Source: Bacteroidaceae bacterium (lineage in GTDB: Bacteria; Bacteroidota; Bacteroidia; Bacteroidales; Bacteroidaceae). Taken from it: a stretch of DNA of 16,499 nt. The translations under genes and the position numbers were made by a program. Of the stretch, positions 1 to 6,550 are shown one piece after another. Positions within the stretch are counted from its first letter, which is position 1. Each line of letters begins with the position of its first letter. A model generated the notes under the pieces. The model worked only from the letters and a program-made list of their open reading frames with translations. It was not told the DNA's origin and made no database searches. The stretch is taken from the NCBI GenBank assembly GCA_900770665.1, contig CAAGKZ010000065.1:1-16499 (forward strand), read 5' to 3'.

Positions 1-1016
1 TATACTACACCATCAGGCTGGTTATTATACCAAGCAGTACCATTGAACGCAGATTCTCCAATGCTTGTAACGCTGTTAGGGATTGTAATGCTTGTAAGCC
101 CGGTGCAATCACTGAACGCAGAAATTCCAATGCTTGTTACGCTGTTAGGGATTGTAACACTTGTAAGCCCGGTGCAATCTTCGAACGCATCATCTCCAAT
201 GCTTGTTACGCTGTTAGGGATTGTTATGCTTGTAAGGCCTTTGCATTCATAGAACGTATTACTTCCAATGCTTGTTACGCTATTAGGTATTTCAATACTG
301 GTAAGCCCGGTGCAACCAAACGCAGAACTTCCAATGCTTGTTACGCTGTTAGGGATTGTAATACTTGTAAGCCCGGTGCAACCATAGAACGCAGAAATTC
401 CAATGCTTGTAACGCTGTTAGGTATTGTAATGCTTGTAAGCCCGGTGCAATTAGCGAACGCATAATATCCAATGCTTGTTACGCTGTTAGGGATAATTGT
501 ATTTTGACAACCTACTATCAATTTATTTGTTGCTGTTTCAATGATTGCATTACAATTCTCACGGCTATCATAAACAGAATTACCACTTTCCACTTCAATG
601 CTTGTAAGCCCGGTGCAACCACTGAACGCTCTCTCTCCAATGCTTGTAACGCTGCTAGGTATTGTAATGCTTGTAAGGCCGGTGCAATCAATGAACGCTC
701 CAACTCCAATGCTTGTAACGCTGTTAGGTATTGTAATGCTTATAAGCCCGGAGCAATAAGTAAACGCTAAATCTCCAATGCTTGTAACGCTGTAGGTTGT
801 TCCATTGTAAGTAACAGACTCTGGAATTACCACATTGCCGGTGTACTCGTTGGAATAATCATAATAAGAAGAGCCTTCGTAAGTAACCTTAACCGTTTTG
901 TTTGTAGCATCAGTGATACTGTAAAAAATACCACTCACAAAAAAATCGTGGGCAGTTGCTGTTCCCACGCAGCACAATAACAGAAGTGCTGTAAATAAAA
1001 GATTAAGTTTTTTCAT
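1..1016 (-). CDS. BspA-like leucine-rich-repeat surface protein (5' part; 3' end outside window)
   Basis: The minus strand is open from an ATG at 1016-1014 to the left edge: 338 full codons, no stop, so the C-terminus is missing. The first ~23 residues (MKKLNLLFTALLLLCCVGTATA) look like a Sec signal peptide, probably cut after TATA; the cysteines lack a small residue before them, so a lipobox is unlikely. A short linker (about residues 24-77) is followed by repeats of the LRR_5/BspA type, ITIPNSVTSIGxxAFxGC with TGLTS, 23 residues each. The last visible segment (ending FNGTAWYNNQPDGVV) is typical of BspA proteins. Family members are secreted or surface-exposed and are linked to adhesion and host-protein binding; which partner this one binds cannot be read here. 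A promoter-like element inside a putative invertible segment lies upstream, pointing at this gene. Family call is firm; function is inferred. Confidence 0.93.
   Translation of the reverse strand, partial: MKKLNLLFTALLLLCCVGTATAHDFFVSGIFYSITDATNKTVKVTYEGSSYYDYSNEYTGNVVIPESVTYNGTTYSVTSIGDLAFTYCSGLISITIPNSVTSIGVGAFIDCTGLTSITIPSSVTSIGERAFSGCTGLTSIEVESGNSVYDSRENCNAIIETATNKLIVGCQNTIIPNSVTSIGYYAFANCTGLTSITIPNSVTSIGISAFYGCTGLTSITIPNSVTSIGSSAFGCTGLTSIEIPNSVTSIGSNTFYECKGLTSITIPNSVTSIGDDAFEDCTGLTSVTIPNSVTSIGISAFSDCTGLTSITIPNSVTSIGESAFNGTAWYNNQPDGVV
58..785 (-). repeat. Tandem 69-bp LRR-coding repeats
   Basis: The motif ccaatgcttg recurs at 58, 127, 196, 265, 331, 400, 469, 637, 706 and 775. Spacing is 69 bp (23 codons) except 66 bp between 265 and 331 and 168 bp between 469 and 637. 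The 66-bp unit has lost one codon between F and GC of the AFxGC motif. The 168-bp interval holds a divergent unit with a long insertion (EVESGNSVYDSR... onward). Units are very similar at DNA level, consistent with recent duplication or gene conversion. Confidence 0.95.
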
Positions 1017-1055
1017 AATATTATTTTTAATGTATTTTATTTCGTTTTTTTTCAT

Positions 1056-1253
1056 TCTCTTTCGAAGAGATTTATGATTTGTGGTAAAATTACAAAAAAT
1101 ATTGTAATAAAGTGCTCATAAGCAAAAAATGTTATAATTTAGCAATATCTTAATTGAGAATACTTATTCTTTGTTTAGCAAACATTTGGTTATCAAAGTT
1201 GTAACTGTTGATAACCAACAAACTGCAGTTTGCATAAATCTCTTCGAAAGAGA
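1056..1253. repeat. 21-bp perfect inverted repeat flanking 156 bp; putative invertible promoter segment
   Basis: Bases 1056-1076 are the exact reverse complement of 1233-1253, with a 156-bp spacer. Each arm has a dyad core, TCTCTT-TCG-AAGAGA; the right copy extends to 9-bp half-sites around CGA (1236-1256). Arm length, spacer size and the promoter inside match invertible promoters of Bacteroidales, which are flipped by tyrosine or serine recombinases to switch surface genes. Inversion itself cannot be seen in one sequence, and no recombinase is encoded in the window. Alternatives are a chance or relic duplication, or a regulator binding two distant dyads. Confidence 0.55.
1093..1126 (-). promoter_or_regulatory. 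Candidate promoter for the BspA-like gene
   Basis: On the minus strand TTTG (1126-1123) is followed after 21 bases by TATTTTTTG (1101-1093). This resembles the Bacteroidetes promoter TTTG-N19-21-TAnnTTTG, with one extra T before the final G. Transcription would begin near 1086 and give a leader of about 70 nt. It lies inside the 21-bp inverted repeats, so flipping the segment would move it to about 1183-1216 on the plus strand, facing yhcC. Confidence 0.5.
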
Positions 1254-1273
1254 TTTGCTTTTTGCTAAACAAA
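1170..1273. repeat. Cluster of inverted repeats and palindromes upstream of yhcC
   Basis: Four separate dyads are packed here. TTTGTTTAGCAAA at 1170-1182 is inverted perfectly at 1261-1273. TTGGTTATCAA at 1186-1196 pairs with 1208-1218 (11-bp stem, 11-nt loop). CAAACTGCAGTTTG at 1219-1232 is a 14-bp perfect palindrome. 1236-1244 and 1248-1256 form a 9-bp stem around CGA, which is the right arm of the 1056/1253 repeat. The 13-bp pair interleaves with the 21-bp pair rather than nesting in it. Confidence 0.8.
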
Positions 1274-1360
1274 AATCTGAAGAACAAAATCCATTCTCCT
1301 TGTGTGGCAAGCAATCACGTTTCATCGTTTGTTGCAACTGCGAAAAGTATGCCGCTGCTG

Positions 1361-1392
1361 TTTCATTATCCCGTGCTTTCTTTGTATCTTCG
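1361..1392 (+). promoter_or_regulatory. Weak candidate promoter for yhcC
   Basis: TATCTTCG at 1385-1392 matches TAnnTTTG in seven of eight positions; TTTC at 1361-1364, 20 bases upstream, could serve as a poor -33 element. If real, transcription would start almost at the ATG (1399), giving a leaderless or nearly leaderless mRNA. Confidence 0.3.
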
Positions 1393-1398
1393 CACATT

Positions 1399-2334
1399 AT
1401 GCGCGAGGATAATTTTTTATATAAAGAGTTCGGCTCCTATCTGCGTGGTATCTTTAGCTGCAAGGTGCAGAAGATTACTATTGATGCGGGTTTTACTTGC
1501 CCTAACCGCGACGGTAAGGTGGGGCGGGGCGGTTGCACATTCTGCAACAACCAGACATTCAATCCTGCCTATTGTCATCGAAACCGCTCTGTTGCTGAGC
1601 AGATGCGCGAGGGTATCTCATTCTTTGCGCATAAATATCCCGATATGAAATACCTTGCCTATTTTCAGGCGTATACAAATACCTACGATTCGCTCGATGT
1701 GCTCAAACAGCGCTATAATGAAGCTTTAGCCGTTGATGGCTGTGTGGGCATTGTCATTGGTACGCGCCCCGATTGTATGCCCGATGAACTCCTTAAATAT
1801 TTGGCGGAACTTGCAAAACGGACATTTGTCCTTGTTGAGTATGGCATTGAGAGTACAAACGATGTGACATTAAAGCGCATAAACCGCGGGCACGATTATG
1901 CCTGTGCCGCCAATGCTGTGCGGCGCACTGCCGCTGCCGGTATTCCCGTGGGTGCACATATAATTCTTGGTCTGCCGGGAGAGGAGCGCGAGGAGTTGAT
2001 GCGGCAGGCTACGGAGTTGTCGCGCCTGCCACTCACAACGCTCAAACTGCACCAGCTGCAGGTGGTAAGAGGAACGCGTATGGCCGAGGAGTATGCCGAG
2101 TCTCCCGGTGATTTTCACATCTTTGAAATGCAGGACTACATTGATACGGTGATTGACTACGTTGAGCGCCTTTCTCCCGATATTGTGTTGGAGCGTTTTG
2201 CATCGCAGTCGCCAAAGGAACTGCTCATTGCCCCCGATTGGGGAATAAAGAACCACGAACTGGTGGACAAGGTGAAGGCAAGGATGAGAGAGAGGGGAAC
2301 GTGGCAAGGACGATTATATAGGAAAAAGGCTTGA
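1399..2334 (+). CDS. yhcC: Radical SAM protein, YhcC/TIGR01212 family
   Basis: A 311-residue protein, the usual size for this family, whose reaction is not established. The N-terminal motif ITIDAGFTCPNRDG continues into GRGGCTFCNNQTF; C34, C46 and C49 are the likely 4Fe-4S ligands, with the long spacing between the first and second cysteine that marks this family rather than the standard CxxxCxxC. Further family-like segments are GIVIGTRPDC, LVEYGIES and GAHIILGLPGE, then a C-terminal part ending near the terminator. The frame is open upstream to 1171, but those 76 codons run through the palindrome cluster and do not resemble the family, so ATG 1399 (MREDNFLYKEF) is chosen. It is convergent with miaA, four bases apart. 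Family call is strong; the start is less certain. Confidence 0.9.
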   Translation: MREDNFLYKEFGSYLRGIFSCKVQKITIDAGFTCPNRDGKVGRGGCTFCNNQTFNPAYCHRNRSVAEQMREGISFFAHKYPDMKYLAYFQAYTNTYDSLDVLKQRYNEALAVDGCVGIVIGTRPDCMPDELLKYLAELAKRTFVLVEYGIESTNDVTLKRINRGHDYACAANAVRRTAAAGIPVGAHIILGLPGEEREELMRQATELSRLPLTTLKLHQLQVVRGTRMAEEYAESPGDFHIFEMQDYIDTVIDYVERLSPDIVLERFASQSPKELLIAPDWGIKNHELVDKVKARMRERGTWQGRLYRKKA

Positions 2335-2365
2335 AATTTTAAATTTCAAGCCTTTTTCCTATATA
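2315..2365. terminator. Bidirectional terminator, 51-bp perfect palindrome inside both gene ends
   Basis: Bases 2315-2339 are the exact reverse complement of 2341-2365 around a single T at 2340. The stem has A-rich left and T-rich right flanks within it (aaaaaggc / gcctttttcc), giving a U-run in either direction. It contains the stop of yhcC (2332-2334) and of miaA (2341-2339), so the last codons of both genes are read from the same palindrome. Confidence 0.88.
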
Positions 2366-3241
2366 ACTCAATATGCCCTTGATATCATCCGGATGGAACC
2401 ATGTGATTTCTTCGTCTTTCTGATACCATGTTACCTGTTTACGTGAGTATATGCGTGTGTTCTGCTTGATTTTTTCGATGGCAAAATCAAGCGTCCATTC
2501 ACCATCCAGGTATTTGAAGATTTCCTTGTAGCCCACAGTGTTCAGTGAATTATGCTCCTTGAGGTGAGCGAACTGCTTTACCTCCTCGACAAGTCCTTGT
2601 TCAATCATCATGTCAACGCGGCGGTTGATGCGCTCGTATAGCTCCTCGCGGTCGCGTCGCAATCCAATCTTTATGATGTTGAACGGGCGTTGCTTTTTTT
2701 TACGGGTGCGGAATGAACTGTACTTCTTGCCTGTCATGTAACAGATTTCAAGTGCGTGCATAACACGCTTAGGGTTCTTTATATCCGCCTCGGCATAGTA
2801 TTCGGGGTCGAGCAGACGAAGTTCAGCGGCAAGGCTTTCCAATCCCTCGCGGTTATACTTGTCTATGACCATTGCGCGTGTCTCCTCGTCGACCGTGGGA
2901 ATGTCGTCGATGCCATAGCACACTGCATCAATGTACATCATTGAACCACCGGTGAGCAACATGGTTGGGTGGTGTGGAAATTCCTCTTCGAGCAACTCCA
3001 GTACGTCGGTCTCGTAACGTGCAGCGCTATAGTAGTCGCCCGGCTCCAACTGCCCCACAAAATAGTGCTTATGCCGTGCGAGTTCCTCTTTTGTAGGCAT
3101 TGCTGTACCAATCTCCATTCCGCTGTACATCTGGCGTGAGTCGGCCGAGATGATGGGGCATCCAAAATGCTCCGCAATGGCAAAACTTGTAGCGGTCTTG
3201 CCCACAGCGGTGGGGCCTATGAGTACAACAAGGTTGTTCAT
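2339..3241 (-). CDS. miaA: tRNA dimethylallyltransferase MiaA
   Basis: Transfers the dimethylallyl group of DMAPP to N6 of A37 in tRNAs that read codons starting with U; acts in the cytoplasm. The 300-residue length is normal. The P-loop GPTAVGKT is at 9-16, ADSRQMY follows with D34 as the expected general base, and LLTGGS at 95-100 includes the conserved T97. DIKNPKRVMHALEI and the C-terminal TRIYSRKQVTWYQKD are typical of the family. It is on the same strand as the lpx genes but separated from the preceding gene by about 500 bases of structured repeat, and no clean Bacteroidetes promoter is visible immediately upstream. Its 3' end lies within the shared palindrome with yhcC. Confidence 0.97.
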   Translation of the reverse strand: MNNLVVLIGPTAVGKTATSFAIAEHFGCPIISADSRQMYSGMEIGTAMPTKEELARHKHYFVGQLEPGDYYSAARYETDVLELLEEEFPHHPTMLLTGGSMMYIDAVCYGIDDIPTVDEETRAMVIDKYNREGLESLAAELRLLDPEYYAEADIKNPKRVMHALEICYMTGKKYSSFRTRKKKQRPFNIIKIGLRRDREELYERINRRVDMMIEQGLVEEVKQFAHLKEHNSLNTVGYKEIFKYLDGEWTLDFAIEKIKQNTRIYSRKQVTWYQKDEEITWFHPDDIKGILSYIGKRLEI

Positions 3242-3275
3242 CTGTTTTTATTTTTGTAACTATTGTTTTATCTCT

Positions 3276-3720
3276 CCCCTCCGTCACTTAAGACTCCTTT
3301 GGGGAGCTAAAGCTAAGTGCTAAAGCACACTCCTTTGGGGAGCTAAAGCTCCCGTCGTCGCAAACATTGCTCATTCGCAATGTCCCCTCAAAGAGTGGAG
3401 GAGTTATTTTGTTTGTTGTTAACTTGCATTCTAGCTCTCCCACTTTGATGTAACAAAGGGGGAGTGGCTGAAAGCCGAGGGGGAATTATGCTTTGTTTAC
3501 TTCCGCTCCCCTCCGTCACTTTGTGACACCTCCCCTCAAAGAGTGGAGGAGCTTTTTTGTTTGTTGTTAACTTACATTCTAGCTCTCCCACTTTGATGTA
3601 ACAAAGGGGGAGTGGCTTGTAAAGCCGAGGGGGAATTATACTTTGTTTACTTTGCTCCCCTCCGTCACTTTGTGACACCTCCCCTCGGAAAGGGGAGGAG
3701 CTATATTGTTTGTTGTTAAC
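3276..3720. repeat. Structured intergenic tandem repeat (~148 bp, two full units plus a partial one)
   Basis: This occupies most of the gap between miaA and the PRiA4b-like gene, and no real gene is seen in it. Full units start at 3421 and 3569 (aacttgcattc / aacttacattc), with period 148-149; 3276-3420 is a rearranged partial copy that itself holds a 22-bp direct repeat at 3293-3314 and 3329-3350. Each unit has a hairpin (3437-3464 and 3585-3612: CTCCC-CTTTG pairing with CAAAG-GGGAG), a small GGCT/AGCC hairpin, a GTCACTTTGTGAC palindrome, and ends in a T-rich stretch with tttgttgttaac. It resembles the palindromic intergenic elements scattered through Bacteroidales genomes. Open frames across it are repetitive and non-biological. 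Confidence 0.85.
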
Positions 3721-3747
3721 TCTTGTTTTCCTGCCACGAGGGAGAGT

Positions 3748-4314
3748 TTAATATAGGTCGTCGATGGAGCTCATGTCGGCAATGTCACCAATGCCGTAGC
3801 CTTCGGGGTCAAGGTCGTCTTCGTTGTAGCTGTCGCTGCCATAGAAGTCCTCGTTGAAATCGTCCGATGCCTCAACAATAGGAGCCTTGTTCATAAGCTC
3901 GTCGAAATTGAGCAGCTGCGCAGGTGCGTCGCCCACTGATTTGGTGCATACAGCCTGGTCTATGTCCTTGCCGAACTCAATCTTACTCAACTCCATATAG
4001 AACATGCGGTCGCCGAGCGGGTCAAAGACATACGCCAGTTTCTGCTTCTCTTCCTCAATGATGTCACCGATTACAGTGTCGGCCATTACATAGCTCTCGT
4101 CCTCGGACATTCCGCCCATATCCTCAAGAGTGATTTCAATCTCCTTTACCCAACGGTCATTGCAGATGAAGAATGATGTCATCTGGTCATCGGGGTAGTT
4201 TACTGACTCAAGGATAGCTTTGTGGAGCTCCAGGAATGTGGCGTCTGAATCAATTTCAATGTCTCTTCTGAAATTGTCCACCTCGTCTGATAAAAGTCTG
4301 AATTTGTATACCAT
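3748..4314 (-). CDS. PRiA4b ORF-3-like protein of unknown function
   Basis: A 188-residue soluble protein, strongly acidic toward the C-terminus (repeated D/E-rich segments after residue ~145). The N-terminal half (FRLLSDEVDNFRRDIEID, then TFLELHKAILESVNY) and the central LAYVFDPLGDRMFYMEL fit the plasmid pRiA4b ORF-3 family fold, in which an LxxLHxxI helix and a Y-x-Y/F-D-x-G-D segment are conserved. No catalytic motif is visible. It begins eight bases downstream of lpxA and is thus very probably co-transcribed with the lipid A genes. The acidic tail is peculiar to this protein or its close relatives. Family assignment is from pattern memory; the role is unknown. Confidence 0.8.
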   Translation of the reverse strand: MVYKFRLLSDEVDNFRRDIEIDSDATFLELHKAILESVNYPDDQMTSFFICNDRWVKEIEITLEDMGGMSEDESYVMADTVIGDIIEEEKQKLAYVFDPLGDRMFYMELSKIEFGKDIDQAVCTKSVGDAPAQLLNFDELMNKAPIVEASDDFNEDFYGSDSYNEDDLDPEGYGIGDIADMSSIDDLY

Positions 4315-4322
4315 AGTCTTTG

Positions 4323-5090
4323 TTATTTTCCGATAATACCTCTTTCCGATTTATTCTCTACGAAATCCAGAATCTCCTGTATTTCGGGAGTCATCGGCAT
4401 TGTCTCTTTAATTTTTGCGATGCCGGCTGTTACGGTTCCCTCGTAGAGCAGACGGTATGCCTGGTGTATGTTCTTGATTGCCTCGTTTGAGAAACCACGA
4501 CGACGCAATCCCACAATGTTCTCGCTGCAGTAGTGCATTGGCTCACGGCCTGCAATCACGTATGGCGGAATGTCCATTGTTGCCTTGCAACCACCCTGTA
4601 CCATAACGTGCTTGCCTACGTGGCCGAACTGGTGAACGAGGACGCAGGCGCTGAGGATGGCAAAGTCATCGATGACAACCTCACCGGCAATCTTTGACGA
4701 GTTGCCAATGATGCAGTTGTTGCCGATTACGCTGTCGTGGCCAATATGTGAGTTCTCCATGAAGAGATTGTTGTTGCCAATGACAGTCTTGCCCTTTGAT
4801 GCAGTACCACGGTTCAGGGTTACATTCTCGCGTATTGTGTTGTTGTCTCCAATTTCAAGTGTGGTGTCTTCACCAACGAACTTCAGGTCTTGGGGAATGC
4901 CGCCAACAACAGCTCCATGATGCACTTTGTTGTTGTTGCCCATTCGTGTTCCGCTCAAGATGGATGCGTGTGCCATTATGTGGCAGTTGTCGCCGATGAC
5001 AACATTGTCCTCTATGTATACGAACGGTTCGATGGTGCAGTTCTCCCCGATTTTTGCACCGGGATGAATGTATGATAGTTGATTGATCAT
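4323..5090 (-). CDS. lpxA: Acyl-ACP--UDP-N-acetylglucosamine O-acyltransferase LpxA
   Basis: First step of lipid A synthesis: moves a 3-hydroxyacyl chain from ACP to the 3-OH of UDP-GlcNAc, in the cytoplasm. 255 residues, close to the normal ~260. Residues ~8-190 are a left-handed beta-helix made of hexapeptide repeats (IGENCTI, IGDNCHI, IGNNCII). H118 in SHIGHDSVIG corresponds to the catalytic His (H125 in E. coli). The C-terminal helical part starts at PYVIAGREPMHYCSENIVGLRRRGF. It lies 17 bases downstream of lpxC-fabZ and eight bases upstream of the PRiA4b-like gene, in one operon. Confidence 0.97.
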   Translation of the reverse strand: MINQLSYIHPGAKIGENCTIEPFVYIEDNVVIGDNCHIMAHASILSGTRMGNNNKVHHGAVVGGIPQDLKFVGEDTTLEIGDNNTIRENVTLNRGTASKGKTVIGNNNLFMENSHIGHDSVIGNNCIIGNSSKIAGEVVIDDFAILSACVLVHQFGHVGKHVMVQGGCKATMDIPPYVIAGREPMHYCSENIVGLRRRGFSNEAIKNIHQAYRLLYEGTVTAGIAKIKETMPMTPEIQEILDFVENKSERGIIGK

Positions 5091-5107
5091 GATTTGTTTA
5101 TTTTAGT

Positions 5108-6496
5108 TTATTCTTTGTTCTTTATAATCTGTCCCACGAAAGAAGCCTCGGCAACCAGTGTCTCACCTACAAAGATGTAACCTTTCATTATTGATATACC
5201 GTGACGCATTGGAGAGGTCTGTTCTACCTTCATCACCAATGTGTCACCGGGTATTACCTTTTTGTGGAAAACAATCTTGTCTATCTTTATGAAGTAGGTC
5301 GAGTACTTTGCAGGGTCTTCCAACTGGTTTAATACAAACAGTGCACCGCACTGTGACATTGCCTCTACAAGCAGCACACCAGGCATGACAGGCTCATCGG
5401 GAAAGTGTCCTGCAAAGAATGATTCGTTCATTGTCACGTTCTTTACACCGACAATGTAATCTGAACCAATCTCAGTTATCTTGTCGATGAGCAACATGGG
5501 GCTGCGGTGGGGTAGCATCTGCTTTATCTGTCTGATGTCAAGTACCGGTTCACTATTGGGGTTGTAAATGGGTGCCTGTATCTGATGTTCGCGTATAATC
5601 TTGCGCATGGCGCGTGCGAATTTGTTGTTGATGGTGTGTCCCGGACAAGTAGCGATGATACGTCCCTGCATTGCCTTACCAATGAGGGCAAGGTCGCCTA
5701 TGATGTCGAGCAACTTATGGCGTGCCGGTTCGTTGTTCCAGACAAGCGGCTTGTGGTTCAGGTAGCCGAGTTTCTTGGCATCCATGTGCGGCATTCCAAG
5801 AATGTCTGTCAGTCGGTCATAGTTCTCCTGCGACATCTCGCGCTCATATATGACAATCGCATTGTCAAGGTCTCCGCCCTTGATGAGCCCAAGATTGAGC
5901 AACGCCTCAAGTTCGCGCACGAACACGAATGTGCGGCTCGATGCAATCTCCGCCTTGAAATCCTCCATGTCCTCAAGTGTTGCATATTGGTTGAAGAGGA
6001 TGTCGCTGTCGTAATGCACCAGCACGTTAAGGCTGAACTTCTCATCGGGGAGAATGATTATGGAACTGCCGGTCTTCTCGTCCTTGATTTCAATTTTTGA
6101 TTTTATTACAAAGACATCCTTCTCGGCGTTCTGCTCCTTTATGCCAACGCGCTCGATATTCTCTACATATTGGATGGCGCTGCCGTCAAGGATAGGGAAC
6201 TCGGGACCATTCACCTGCATCAGGCAGTTGTCAATGCCAAGTGCAAAGAGTGCAGCCATGGCATGCTCGACAGTGCTGACACGTGCCTCGCCTTTTGTGA
6301 GCACAGTGCCACGTGTTGTCTCTGTTACATTCTCGGCAATGGCATCGATGACAGGCTCTCCGGGAAGGTCAATGCGCTGTATCTTGTATCCGTGGTTCTC
6401 GGGTGCGGGATTGAATGTCACGGTAAGGCTCAAGCCTGTGTGCAATCCTTTACCATAAAGTGAAAAACTACCATTGAGTGTCTTTTGCTTATTCAT
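5108..6496 (-). CDS. lpxC/fabZ: Bifunctional LpxC deacetylase / FabZ dehydratase
   Basis: A 462-residue fusion. Residues ~1-305 are LpxC, the zinc-dependent UDP-3-O-acyl-GlcNAc deacetylase that commits carbon to lipid A: H78 (STVEH), H260 and D264 (HKLLDIIGD) are the expected zinc ligands, and H287 (CPGH) a catalytic His. Residues ~315-462 are FabZ, the 3-hydroxyacyl-ACP dehydratase: the segment LPHRSPMLLID is followed by GHFPDEPVMPGVLLVEAM, with H364 and E378 as the catalytic pair. The fusion is characteristic of Bacteroidetes. Both halves keep their catalytic residues and are expected to be active. The two domains compete for the same 3-hydroxyacyl pool (through LpxA/LpxD and through elongation), so the fusion may fix their ratio. 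It lies 54 bases downstream of lpxD. Confidence 0.97.
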   Translation of the reverse strand: MNKQKTLNGSFSLYGKGLHTGLSLTVTFNPAPENHGYKIQRIDLPGEPVIDAIAENVTETTRGTVLTKGEARVSTVEHAMAALFALGIDNCLMQVNGPEFPILDGSAIQYVENIERVGIKEQNAEKDVFVIKSKIEIKDEKTGSSIIILPDEKFSLNVLVHYDSDILFNQYATLEDMEDFKAEIASSRTFVFVRELEALLNLGLIKGGDLDNAIVIYEREMSQENYDRLTDILGMPHMDAKKLGYLNHKPLVWNNEPARHKLLDIIGDLALIGKAMQGRIIATCPGHTINNKFARAMRKIIREHQIQAPIYNPNSEPVLDIRQIKQMLPHRSPMLLIDKITEIGSDYIVGVKNVTMNESFFAGHFPDEPVMPGVLLVEAMSQCGALFVLNQLEDPAKYSTYFIKIDKIVFHKKVIPGDTLVMKVEQTSPMRHGISIMKGYIFVGETLVAEASFVGQIIKNKE

Positions 6497-6550
6497 AGAA
6501 ATTCAAAATAAGTACTACAAATTTCAATTAATTCAAAAACAGAACGGCTG

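Noticed and set aside
43..770. Plus-strand repetitive open frames at 43-252 and 504-770
   Set aside because: They are antisense shadows of the minus-strand LRR gene; their repeats simply mirror the 69-bp coding units.
58..785. CRISPR-like regular repeats
   Set aside because: Units are contiguous, in frame and protein-coding with no unique spacers.
1171..1398. N-terminal extension of yhcC starting at 1171
   Set aside because: It crosses the palindrome cluster, gives a sequence unlike the family, and the remaining 311 residues match normal length.
3388..3678. Minus-strand 96-residue open frame in the intergenic repeat
   Set aside because: It is a translation of the repeat unit (the peptide repeats itself), with no independent sign of coding.
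5108..6496. LpxC-FabZ fusion as a novelty
   Set aside because: It is an established feature of Bacteroidetes, so it is reported only as an annotation.
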